Positions 48,108-58,396 of a stretch of DNA of 64,000 bases are shown piece after piece. The DNA lies in the NCBI GenBank assembly GCA_029168955.1, contig JAPDOI010001711.1, positions 1-64,000 of the forward strand, in the 5' to 3' direction. Positions within the stretch are counted from its first letter, which is position 1. Each line of letters starts with the position of its first letter. This DNA is from Aplectana chamaeleonis. Taxonomy: Eukaryota; Nematoda; Chromadorea; Rhabditida; Cosmocercidae. Made by a program: the position numbers and the translations under genes. A model generated the notes under the pieces. That model saw only the letters and a list, made by a program, of their open reading frames with translations, did not search any database and was not told the origin of the DNA.

Positions 48108-48341
48108 AGGTCCGCCTGAATGATAATATCCGCCCAAGCGACCGGCGTGCGTGTTGAACGGTCGTCACGTAGCCTTTTTTGGAAGAGTCTTGTAGGGGCT
48201 GCAAGCAGCTGACAGGAATATTACTCTTTCTTCGTGTAATATTCGTGTTACTCGATTCACATGTCCAACAAATGCCCTCTCGATTCCCGTTCGACACGCA
48301 CGCCGACCGCCTTGGCGGACACTCTCATTCAGACAGACTTT
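48108..48341. mobile_element. 234-bp MITE with ~50-bp TIRs
   Basis: AGGTCCGCCTGAATGATAAT...GCGACCGGCGTGCGTGTTGAACGG is inverted at GTTCGACACGCACGCCGACCGCC...CATTCAGACAGACTT with several changes. A related end occurs at about 31153-31205. Confidence 0.75.
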
Positions 48342-49269
48342 AATTCACAACATTTTTGAAAATTCCTCATTCAGACATTCACAACATTTTTGAAATTCCG
48401 AAGTAATCGGCAAAAGATTATGAAAATTTCGATGAGTGGGAAATACTTTCAGTAGATCTACGAATCGAACATGACTGGTTTGATTTCCTCTCATTCCTTA
48501 TCCAATTTCTTATGTACATTTTTTGCATTGATCCATTTCCACTCCATAAAACCCTATTTATGCAACACCAAACATTTCAAACTCATGTAAACCCGGATGA
48601 AGAGATCAACGAGAAGAAAACAGCAAATCAGGAGTGAGATTTCAATTTTTTAGCGGCAAAATATTTTCAAAAAGTTCACAGGCTGGGAAAACGTATTCAA
48701 GGATGTGAAAAATATTCCATGCTGCAAACAGATTTTTTTAGGAAAGACTTCTGAAAATCGTAAACCGTAAATCGTGTGCACGATATAAATGCAACTGATG
48801 TCTTTAGTGTGTACACAAGAAAAATTCAAAAGACACTAAAAAGTAGGAAACCGTAAGAGAAGTGCCGTGAGAGTTCAAAATGGCGTAGCCTTGACGCTTT
48901 TTATAGCGCTTGACTACGGAGGAGATGAACAGAGGCACATATAGTTATAAATCCAGCAAAACTCATCAAAAATGAAGAAATAATGAAAAAGCGGCCTGAA
49001 GCCGTCTGGTTGAATTCTGACCGATCGATGCTGTCGACAGGTCGATTGCGCAAAGCGGCACTTGAATTCGACCAATAGCGGACCAGGAGGGTGGAGCGTT
49101 TGCGCCGATTCTCGCGCTGCAGGTCAAAGGGCGGACATCTTCAACTTCGCTAGCTCGCAGCACCAAGGGCGGATATCTGTCCCCGCCCACTTCCGCAACC
49201 GACCAATCAAATTTTCACGGCAGCAAGCCCGCCGCTCTAGACTTGCTGCTGAACCTTCAGAGGGGTGGG

Positions 49270-49400
49270 ATTAAAGGCGGACCTACCGCCTTTGCTGCTA
49301 CCCCGTTTGCCAGAGTACTTGGAAGAAACACGAAATTTCCCCGCCGCTCTTGCGGTTGGAAAACACTACGACCATCACTCCCTCGTCGTTCGCACCGGAG
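49270..49400 (-). repeat. inverted relative of 45700-45900
   Basis: CCCCGTTTGCCAGAGTAC (about 49302-49319) and CACTACGACCATCACTCC (about 49364-49381) invert the order and orientation seen at 45722-45835. Confidence 0.55.
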
Positions 49401-50190
49401 CGGAGCGCATTATTAAACTGGTCCGATAACAAATGAAAAAAAACTTACAGTGGCGGACGAAAACCTTTCGTTGTCGGCTTTTTATTCGAAATATCTCTGC
49501 GTGATTACATTGACTTCTCACCTGGGCCGTTTTCAGTTTGTCGATCCGAGTTATTCGAATCGAATCTATTCGAAATTCGGACCTAAAGGGTCACTCGAGT
49601 CTATTCTTTATTTGGTCTAATAGTCCATAGCACAACTATACCGCGCTCAGTCGTACAAGCACTTAGCTCAATGGTATACATTGTGGCTGTCATGAGCGAC
49701 AGTCATGACATTTAGAACAAACCGTGGCGGGACCAGCTTCGGAGCAATGGCACTGACCTCCGTAGGAACAGTTGTCGCGTGTCCGTCGCAGCGACGTGTC
49801 GCGGAGGGTTAGCATACTGCAAAATGTGCCGATTCCTGTCGTTGCCACTGTCGCTGTCGCTGTGTAGCGCACCGCGACAGCAACGGTTGCGTCGAAATTC
49901 GTCCGGCCAGGGCCGTCCGAACTCTTATGGCACGCTCATCGCCGAAATTTATTGACATCAAGATAAGGTATTGAACACAGGATTTGAACACTGACTAATC
50001 ACTTCTAGATAATGTATTGGGAAATATCAGCTTCTGGGGAAGGCATTAGGGATTGAGGAGGCCTTCAATATGGAATGTTCTTTGTGTTGCACCTGGTTTA
50101 GTGAATGAATCCTGATTGTTGTTGGAAACTCTGGCAGAATGCACGGTATTGGACTCCTAGTAGAATATTATCTAGATGCATACAGGGCTT
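49401..50190. other. no gene; repeat fragments
   Basis: 49555-49615 holds inverted ATTCGAAT-type units of the minisatellite family. 49690-49900 is a GC-rich patch with CGCTGTCGCTGTGTAGCGCACCGCGACAGC-type hairpins. No coding region is supported. Confidence 0.35.
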
Positions 50191-50194
50191 TTAA

Positions 50195-50624
50195 AGGCAG
50201 TGTTCACGAAAAATTTCACTTCCGATATCTCCACGGTTAACGGAAGGTCAGGCGCCCTATATAGCAAGGCATGCTTAAAAAGGACACGAAAGAAGCGTTT
50301 TTGAGCAAAAATAGGCCTTCTCTTGTTTACGTTCATTTTTAGCGTGGAGGAATTGACCGCTAGAAGGACGATACCTATCAGTGCAATGACGCGACCAGCT
50401 CACTTATCACCACTTCCTTGACTTGATCATTCCTGTAATCTGAGTCTTCATTTTTTTCATTCCGAGGAGGCGGATCTGGGGCACCAACACGCTTGTTGGC
50501 AGCCGTTATTTTGCGGCTCCCTGCGCGTTTTCTACCGTTTTTTCGACACTGGTAGCCTAGGAACCTTCTCGCCTATCATTTCATTGTGGAAAGTCAGCGA
50601 GGACGATCATCGTGAACGCTGCCT
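50195..50624. mobile_element. TTAA-flanked MITE, 430 bp
   Basis: AGGCAGTGTTCACGA (50195) and TCGTGAACGCTGCCT (50624) are inverted and flanked by TTAA at 50191-50194 and 50625-50628. Confidence 0.88.
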
Positions 50625-50629
50625 TTAAA

Positions 50630-52290
50630 GGATTCTAAGAGGTACTAGATGAAATGTTTTTATGACTATCAACTCAAGAAAAAAAGCACAAAGTCAATCA
50701 AAATCGCTTCAGAATCTCTCAACCCCTCGAGTTTCTATACGATCGGCTTCTGGTAAATGATTTGAATCGTTTTGAATGACACAGATTTTCAAAAAAGAAG
50801 AGTGCAGGAAAAACGAGATGCCTTCGTAATGATCGATACCGTAAGCACGTTTTGATCTACTGTCATAGTGTATGAAACGCGCGTGCGAATATAAGCCATT
50901 TTCCGATGTTAAAATGCGCGACATCCTCTTTATGGAATACTGAGAACGCGAATGTTTTTGCAAGACTTTACTGGACTCTGAACTGGTGTTTCAATGACCA
51001 CTGGGTACTCCCCGAGTACGGAAACTTTTAGGCTCCCTAGGAAAACAAAAGATAAGAATCTACTGTGAGAACCACCGTTTAAAAATAAAACTCGGAATCG
51101 TGGTATAAGCAGCCCGTTCAATATCGGAAAATAGATCGCAATCACTTCGTCACATGCCTTTTCCTCACTTCATAAATAAATCTATATAATACTGAGAACG
51201 TTGTCAGATTATTTCATTTCATGTCGCATTTTAATGTTATGTTACCGTCACGTTCGGATAAATTTTTTGTTCAGACCTACATCAAACACCGTCTTCCAGA
51301 AGCCGGGCTCGACTGACAGAAATATTATGAACGTAAACACATTACAGATAATTAAACACACAAAGTATATTGAATCGCACAAAGAATATACTGAAGGATG
51401 AAGCAATCACGATATATTTCCCGAGAATCCATCATTACTCAAGTACTCAGGCAACCGCGGGGGTTGGTGGCCGATTAAAACGCCCCTTTCCCAGTCAAAT
51501 TGATCGGATCTGGCTGATCGGCGGAGGTTTCGGCATGACTCATAACTGCCGAAGTTTTCGTGGTAATGTCTCATATGTGGCGGAGATTCCGGGTCGACGT
51601 GTTGTAGTGTCTGCACTGTTTTTCTCTGATGCTCTCTCGTGTAGAGCGCGTAAATGGCAGCCCACAATGTATACGCTGCGCTTGGATGTGAGGTGTTTGT
51701 GCTTGTCATGGTTGACATTGGTGGAGATATCGACGTTGTGACGGGCGTCTATGGAAGGTTGAATCGCCAATGCTGCCTCTCGACCCGACCCCGACGTCCG
51801 CGACCGCAGGAGTGGTAGATGGTGGTCGTTGATAAGGCCAAACTTTCGGTGTAAACACGTGGGTGTGACGTCACTTTGAGTGGGAGGTTGACACGCGGAG
51901 TTTTCGGCATGAAAGGGGAAGTTTTTGGCCTTCCCCGCCCCTTTTTCGTTCCGAGCGGGAGCACGATACCTGTTCAACTCCTCTCAACCGGCCACCGGCC
52001 CCGCGAGTGTGTGAGGATTTACGACGGGAGCCCTCACAATACGCTCGGTTACTTCGAAAAGCCACCGACTGGAACCTCTATTTTATAGAGAACCCTGGCG
52101 GACGAGTTCGGACAGCGCCGCGCGGACGAGTTCTGATGTAATCGACAGCAACAGATTTAAAGGGCGGGAGGCGGTCGCTGTCGCTGTGCAGAGCGACGCG
52201 ACCATGTGTCGCAAAACTATACCATTGGCCTTACACAGGGAAGAGCTAGAAGTAAATTTGCAGGTACAGCATGGCAGCCCAGGAATTCGC
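50630..52290. other. no gene assigned
   Basis: Overlapping plus and minus frames at 51370-52090 (123-145 codons) reflect a GC-richer patch; none shows a domain or splice signals that would decide between them. Confidence 0.3.
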
Positions 52291-52295
52291 CTTAG

Positions 52296-52413
52296 GCCTA
52301 GTGCATACTTCCCGCAACGGGCGACGCGATATAGTGTGATCCATATTGACCGAAAATCGATATGGAAGATAATCACTGTCGCTGTCGCGCTTTGCGGGAA
52401 GTATGCACTAGGC
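52296..52413. mobile_element. 118-bp palindromic MITE
   Basis: GCCTAGTGCATACTTCCCG and its inverse enclose a centre with CCATATTGACCGAAAATCGATATGG. Family of 28741 and 43298; the terminal bases differ while the hairpin core is kept. Confidence 0.85.
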
Positions 52414-52453
52414 AATAGCTGCTCGTGGATACCCAGTTGCCCATCGGCTGACA

Positions 52454-52738
52454 ATGAATAGTGGAGGAAATGCATCTACGGATGACATTACAGTGAGCAA
52501 TCAGAAGCTGATTATACCCTCACTTTACAGTGCCCGATACTTAGAGTTTAAGGTATTCGTGATTCCCCTAAGGTACTATGTAGCTCCTCCTCCCGGAGAG
52601 AACGATGACGATGAGATAACCAGTCTTTCTGCCGAAGACCGAACATGTGCAGCTCACTTTACCTGTCAATACTTCCGCGATCTCATTGCTGCTACTTATT
52701 TCACTGTGAACAACACCATTCGAATTTCTAAGATTTAA
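52454..52738 (+). CDS. unrecognised ORF with a nearby polyadenylation signal (tentative)
   Basis: The 94-codon frame starts at ATG 52454 and ends TAA 52736-52738; AATAAATAAA follows at 52753-52762, a plausible polyadenylation signal. The product has an acidic PPPGENDDDEI patch in the middle and no family I recognise. It could be a last exon rather than a whole gene, as no promoter is seen. Kept at low confidence because the only support is openness plus the signal. Confidence 0.25.
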   Translation: MNSGGNASTDDITVSNQKLIIPSLYSARYLEFKVFVIPLRYYVAPPPGENDDDEITSLSAEDRTCAAHFTCQYFRDLIAATYFTVNNTIRISKI

Positions 52739-53041
52739 TTATATTACTTTACAATAAATAAAACGACATAAATAATATTAGGATACATAGTTATCACAGT
52801 TTTTTGACAACCTTTGTCGGACACCCTGAATATGTTGTACATACATAAATACCTACACGATAACAACTGAACAAGTGAACCTGTGTGCTTTGCAATTAGA
52901 GTGCAAGAGAGACACTGGAGTAAGAGAAAACAATAAGCGAATGACTCGTGGGTATAAATCAAAGCATATCCATGTAAGCTCTAACAAGGCAAGATTTCTC
53001 GTCAATATATAGTTAAGCCCGAAAAAGGCTCGTATGATGTT

Positions 53042-53101
53042 TCAGTCCCGTTCACTCGCCTCCGCCTCCTGCCTTTCCTTCAACAATTTCTCGTCGATTA
53101 C
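53042..53101 (-). CDS. candidate terminal exon of the galactosaminyltransferase gene
   Basis: A TATTGCAG acceptor (53102-53109) is followed by 19 codons, VIDEKLLKERQEAEASERD, and TGA at 53042-53044. The exon starts in phase 0, as required by the donor after the exon at 60128-60226. A short charged tail after the lectin domain is plausible for this family. The roughly 7-kb intron this implies would contain the two nested LINEs. The link is inference from strand, phase and lack of a nearer terminal exon. Confidence 0.35.
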   Translation of the reverse strand, partial: VIDEKLLKERQEAEASERD

Positions 53102-53109
53102 CTGCAATA

Positions 53110-54285
53110 TGTGGCACAGTTTTACGACTTATAATAATAATTTATTAGTCAATCACAAATGATAAACAGAACGAAGGAAGTAATCAGTATACATTCAGAT
53201 TGACTTTGAAAGATCCTAAAGGCAAACTGAAGTTACCGCCTGTGAAAATAGTGGTTCTCTTTGGAAGATCTGATGTTTTGATACTCCAAGAAAGTTAGTG
53301 GCCATTGATTGAGGGAAAACAAAAGAATAGTTATGGCTCAGACCCACAGCGGCCAGCAGTATGTGCGCGCTTAGCGATTGGGTGTGAAGGGTATAGCAAA
53401 ACGGAAAAAGATAGCTTATTGTAAGAAATAATAGAATTAGATATAATTTTCTGTTTCTCCAAAAATAAGAGCATTCGTTGACCTCCCTCGTTTACATCAC
53501 TTCCGCCAAAAAAGGAGATTCGACCATGTTTTGACCAGTGTGCAGCCATCTTTGGAATAACCTTACCGAGATCCAGCGCAACTGACAGGAGGTCATTCAC
53601 CAGCGGATGCAGGAGCACCTCTTTGATCTAAATACGAACTCATGGCACTGACTCAGGAGTGCCCACAGTGTAAGCTATTGCACTCGTCAAAAATGGTCAT
53701 GGCGGATTGACGTGACACGAGAAAATCGAAAGACGGCGTCATTGATCGCATAGATACACAACACTGATGTCAGTAATGAAATAAAATTATGGGCTGTGAA
53801 ATAAAATTATGGGCTGTGACGTAGGCATGTTTTGAAATTCAACCATTGAAACTGTAGTTGCGGTATTTATTGAATATTGATAGAATAGAATCTAAGGGGT
53901 CCTAGAGCCCACATATCACTGGCCGCTAGAAGGATCATGAATTTTGGGAGGGAAAGTTGGATAAATAAATTATTTGCTATGGCTCAAGTTTTGGCTCACA
54001 AATATCTTACTTGGAGAATGGTAGAGCTTCAATTCGGCAGAGACACATTTTCTTTTCATTTAGGCGGGCATGGTAGAACCGTTCTGTGGTGAAGCCAAAG
54101 AAATAGCACAACCACACAGGGTTAAATATTCACGAGCATCTGCGAAGTTTCGCCACAGTGGGAGCAAGTCATGCATTTGACTTACATTTGGACTTTAACC
54201 AAACTCAACTGGGTACAGTATTCCAAACGTATTTCAACCCCACAAAACTGCAAAAAAAGGAGAAGGCAATCCTGACACTGCCACA
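53110..54285. other. no gene; one possible exon
   Basis: On the minus strand 53567-53627 lies between a TTTAG acceptor and a GTAAGG donor and reads IKEVLLHPLVNDLLSVALDL, but its phase does not fit the neighbouring exon in the obvious frame. A 19-base unit TGAAATAAAATTATGGGCTG is tandemly duplicated at about 53778-53818. Confidence 0.3.
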
Positions 54286-54290
54286 GAGTC

Positions 54291-54440
54291 TACAGTCGGC
54301 ACGGATCGCACTGATACCTTGAGTTCTTGTTTGTGCGTTGGCGCAAACTCGGTGCACGTATGTGAATACATATGCGCATCGAGTTTGTGCAAACGCCTAA
54401 TAAAGATTGCAAAGTACCAGTGCAGTCCGCGCCGACTGTA
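54291..54440. mobile_element. 150-bp foldback element
   Basis: TACAGTCGGCACGGATCGCA and its inverse TGCAGTCCGCGCCGACTGTA close a palindrome whose inner stem is GCAAACTCGGTGCACGTATG / CATATGCGCATCGAGTTTG. The CTCGGTGCAC core is shared with 34229-34363. Confidence 0.85.
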
Positions 54441-54515
54441 TGTCGTTCCCCAGTAAATTACCGGGGTTGGTTTTTCGCCTCGGTCTCAGTCGGACATAGT
54501 CGCTGCTTCGACAAA

Positions 54516-54641
54516 GTCTGACGGGGTCTCAGAGCCCAGCTAGTCTCGCCGCTGGAAGGAGCGGAAGCATGCATGATAGATACTCCTCCATTGCATCCTA
54601 CCGCCCATTCCAGCGGCGAGACCTTAATCGGACCCTCAGAC
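54516..54641. mobile_element. 126-bp palindromic element
   Basis: GTCTGACGGGGTCTCAGAGC and GTCTCGCCGCTGGAA are inverted at TTCCAGCGGCGAGAC and GGACCCTCAGAC. Confidence 0.7.
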
Positions 54642-54717
54642 TCCACTTAGGGGTCGCTTATACTCCCGGCGCGGGGCGGCGCGGCACAGTGAAATCTTAT
54701 GGTACTGATCCCGCGGT

Positions 54718-54858
54718 ACCGCACGATCCATATTATAGGACTGTACTTTGTCGTGCCGCTCGACGGCGGAGGTATAAACGACGCCTGTCAGTAAGGCGTC
54801 GTATATACCTCCGCCGACGGCGGCGAAGGGCAATCCAATAATATTGATCGTGCGCGCC
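54718..54858. repeat. nested hairpin foldback
   Basis: A strong inner hairpin at 54765-54815 (GGCGGAGGTATAAACGACGC against GCGTCGTATATACCTCCGCC, 7-base loop) sits inside outer arms GCACGATCCATATTATAGGA / TCCAATAATATTGATCGTGC. Confidence 0.8.
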
Positions 54859-54999
54859 GAGTGATCGATATTAATGAAATGCAATCTGCCGCGTCGCTCG
54901 ACGGTGAGAGCTCTGACTAAACTGGTGTCGGACGCAATGCATTGAGTTTCCCGCATATTGGTCTCCAACCACCCGCTTCTACGTTTCCTGTCTATATGC

Positions 55000-55290
55000 G
55001 ATTTTTAGTGAAGAAGACTTTTCTTCGATACAATCTGTTAGTTTTGGCAGCACACGTTCGGTATCCGTTTCCGTCGACGTGTAGTAGCTGCGCTCAAAGC
55101 TAGCTGCGCCCATTTATTTAATCCTTCAGCAACTATTTGAACACTCACTGGCCACTGTTTCACCTCCTGGGAAATGAAACACTGCGTTTTCAAGTTTTCT
55201 TAGAATATGCCCAAACAGCCAAAGTCGAACTTCCGTAGCCGCCTGAGATGTCGTTGGGAGATGTTGGGACCTATTTCACGTCAAGCGTTG
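55000..55290 (-). pseudogene. RTE LINE, downstream part after the CR1-like insertion
   Basis: Reading minus from 55290, fragments such as LWLFGHILRKLENAV (about 55150-55215) match the region after the RT domain of RTE LINEs (normally a FFGHILRRP motif). It is the continuation of 58397-60060, separated by the CR1-like element and sharing the 13-bp duplication. Frameshifted; the 3' limit is uncertain. Confidence 0.65.
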
Positions 55291-55339
55291 ATGTGTCGAT
55301 TTCTTCTTCTTCTTATCGGCCACATAGAGCTTCTCCTCA

Positions 55340-58300
55340 TACGTGTAAAAAGGCAGCCACATCGCACGGGTTCGTCCACATATCCGTAACTGTTAGAGAA
55401 GTCGGCCTTGCAGGACATGAAAATAAATGAAGTGAATCGTGCCCTGGGTTGTGGCAGTCAGGACATTCGTCGGGGATCGACGAGTCGATCTTATGGACGA
55501 AGGCCTTGAGGTGTGAGGTGTCCACATCGTAGACCTGCCAGGATGACGCGTGTACGTCTGGGTAGGTCCGTTTCGCTGTCATCGATCAGTGGGGCACTTC
55601 ACCAAGGGTGGATTTAAGGGGGAGCACTGGAAAGGTATTCTCTGACGAATCGGGTGTGCTCCATTTGCAGTAGTCTGACGCGATTGAGCTCCGACGTCGC
55701 CCAACGTTGACGATCCAAGACAGAGACTGCAGCATGAAGTGGCGAGCGAATATGTCGGAAATGGGGACCAGATGACAGTAATGGGAAATTAGGGTCTGTG
55801 GAATTCCTTACAATACCAATATGGAACTGTTGCGACTGGAGTTGACAATGCTGCTTTACAGGAAGCAGCGAACACTCTTGATGCAGATGAGGTACCGGTG
55901 TGGATCTAGGGCATCCAGTGATCACGCGTAGAGCAGTGTTCTGTTCACGCTGAAGCTTGCTCCAAGAGGCTTCCGACAGGTGTCTTGACCATATTTGGGC
56001 TCCATATTCTAGCACCGGCTGCACCATAGCCCTGTAGGTTGTTCGCAAAATTTCCTTAGAGCTGCCCCATGTAGTGCCTGCTAGCGAACATAGAATGTTG
56101 TCACGTGTGTTGGCAGCACCAGCTCGAATACATGTGTTTTCGTGAAAACGCAGTGACAGGTCCAGGAATACACCAAGTAGACGAGGGTTTTTTGATAAGG
56201 GCAGCATATTTCCTTCCCAAAGAACCTTGGGATGCAGTTTGTGTTCGGCAGTCGCTGTGGTGCACAAAGTAACGCTGGACTTGGTTGGTGAGACCTTTAG
56301 CTGCTTCGATTCAAGGAACTTGGCCAGACTGACGAGGAATTTATTCATCTCAGCAGTGGCTCGATCGATGACAGGGTCAGTACAAATAATAGTGATGTCA
56401 TCCGCATATAGACATAAGTGGATGTTTGACGACGGCTTCGGCACATCAGACAGATACAAAGAAAACAGGCTGGGAGATGAAACTCCTCCTTGTGGGACGC
56501 CTGCCTTCAGGGGCACAGACTTCGACAAGTGTCCATCAAATTTCACACGAATGGAACGATTTTTGACAAAGTTATCAGTCCATCTTTTGCACCAGTCGGG
56601 AATAGTAGAGTCCAGGATCGATTTGGACAGCAGCGTGATACTGACATTATCGAAAGCAGCAGTTAAGTCCCAACTGCCACGACTATACTTCCACCAGCTG
56701 GAGGTTTCAGTGTTAAACCAGCAATTATTTGTTCTGTGATGGACGTGAGTGCCGTGATGGTAGAGTGGGCCTTCTTGAAGCCATGTTGATGCACGTTATG
56801 ACGTAAAGCTTCTTGGAGGTGCGGGTTGATGAATTTCTCCGCCAAATTAGCAATAGGGGACAAAAGGGAGATGGGTCGATGCGAAGTTACTTGATCTTCT
56901 GGTTTACCAGGCTTGAGGATCGGGAGAACAATTGCCTGCTTCCATCTAGCGGGAATGACACCTGTGCTGAATGACGAGAAGACTAGGTCACAAAGTAATT
57001 CAAGGAACTCTTCCGGCAAATGCTTCAGCATTTGGTGATCTCACCAGACAGTCGTTGAATGCTGGGATCTGAGGATCAGCTCGGCGCTTCTCGTCCCGTA
57101 ATTCGATCAGCTCCAGGACATCTTTGGGAACGTTAGGGTGGAACGTTCTAACGCGTCCTGTAGGGATTGCAGTTCTGGAGGCGTTGCATATGGCATCAAC
57201 AATGAACTTGCCCTTCTCGTGAACGGAGCCGGCTAGCGGATAGTAGGCTACCCGACTGAGTAACACCTCTTTAAACATGACCCAGTTGGCCTTACGGTAG
57301 TTGGTGTACAATTTGCTACGAGAGCCTATGAAAGGTGCCAGGTGACTGTTGAGAGACAAATCCAATGAAGCACATATGGGTACATGATCGCTGGCCATAG
57401 CTATAGCAGTGGACCAGTTACAGGAAACAGCAAGAGAGGATGATACAAAAGTGACATCCGGAGAGGACGGCCTGCGCGTGGAAGGAAGGCGAGTGGGGGT
57501 GTCCTCGTTAATGGCAACAAGATCACAATCCGCAGCGAAAAGCTCTAGTAGTTCACCTCTGTCATCAGGATATAGAGAGGAGAACCAGGATGTGGAGTGA
57601 GCATTAAAATCGCCAGCCATGACAACAGAAGACGATGGGAGGGCAGTATGCACAGATTGCAAAAATGGAGTGGGATCAAACGAATTGGGACATGAGGAGA
57701 TTGGGCAATATAAATATTAACAATATCTGTAGGGCAACTTAGCAATACAACATGAACACCAATACATTCTACAACATTATCATTAGGGAGAGCTCTAAGA
57801 TGAGAAGGTATAGAAGTTTTTACAAACGTAGAAACTCCACCACCATGAGATGTGCGGGGAAGGTGGTACGACGTATAACCGGGGAGGCGGGGTAGGGAGG
57901 ATGTTGGGCCAAGTTTTGTCTCCTGAAGGAGAATGAAATCTGGATGAAAGCGTTCAATGTACAATGTGAGTTCAGCTAGTTTGGCACGCAGGCCACTGAT
58001 ATTGAGTTGAAAAATGTCTAGACTATGAAGAGGAACACTAGGGGGAGAGTTGTAGCAAGATTTACAACAATAAGCATCAGTGTAGTCATTATAGCTGGTT
58101 AACCCCGAGCATTTGAGATGTCCCCAGCCGAGGCAACCACCGCACTGGACGCTTGCATGTTGAGCCGACAATCCACAATTACAACAGGGATATCGTGGAG
58201 TCTTGCTGCGTGGCCCTGGGTTCCTCTCAATGCCGGCTCGCAACAGTAGAATGCGAAGGAGTGCGGCAGCCAGCCATTCGCACTCCCATACAGAAAAAAC

Positions 58301-58387
58301 TCCTCGTGGAGTTGTTGATGCCCGTTTGATGAGTCTCCTTGATCTTGGTAGTCGACTCCACAGATCCACCACGCGTAGGTTGAGCAT
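55340..58387 (-). pseudogene. LINE ORF: 2A-like motif, PHD-like finger, AP endonuclease, reverse transcriptase, CCHC
   Basis: Start ATG 58387. Residues 52-59 read GIERNPGP (58211-58234), a 2A-like ribosome-skipping motif, after a leucine-rich LLRILLLRA stretch. A PHD-like Cys/His cluster follows (CCNCGLS to CCKSC, about 58185-58045). The endonuclease runs with SLDIFQLNISGLR and LLQETK, then after a frameshift near 57680 GDFNAH (about 57609) and a SDH motif. RT follows in two frames, with a frameshift near 56672 and the catalytic YADD at about 56400, preceded by GVPQGGVSSP. The end carries CPDCHNPGHDSLHLFSC, the CCHC typical of such LINEs, and a stop at about 55337. Three frameshifts make it inactive, but each domain is well kept. 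Confidence 0.88.
58211..58234 (-). other. 2A-like (StopGo) peptide motif
   Basis: Encodes GIERNPGP. The 2A consensus is D-[V/I]-E-x-N-P-G-P; the first residue here is Gly rather than Asp. 2A-like sequences near the N-terminus of APE-type LINE ORFs have been described from other animals. If active it would release a 58-residue leader from the rest of the ORF during translation. Confidence 0.65.
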
Positions 58388-58396
58388 CTCTGATCC

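Larger units (their letters stand above)
46915..49260. other. no gene; AT-rich with two palindromic elements
   Basis: Apart from 47304-47484 and 48108-48341 I see only short frames. A repeated CATTCACAACATTTTTGAAA occurs twice at about 48342-48395. Confidence 0.35.
55304..58396 (-). mobile_element. CR1/Jockey-like LINE, near full length, with 13-bp TSD
   Basis: On the minus strand the element starts at 58396, ten bases before an ATG, and ends in an (AAG)n tail at 55304-55315. ATGTGTCGATTTC is found on both sides (55291-55303 and 58397-58409), a target duplication within an RTE LINE. Length is 3093 bases. It encodes the domain set listed under the ORF entry. Confidence 0.92.

Noticed and set aside
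51370..51977. overlapping 123- and 145-codon ORFs
   Set aside because: Plus and minus frames are equally open, and no splice sites or motif decide for either.
53567..53627. additional GalNAc-T exon
   Set aside because: Splice sites look fair, but phase does not fit both neighbours, and the peptide shows no lectin motif.
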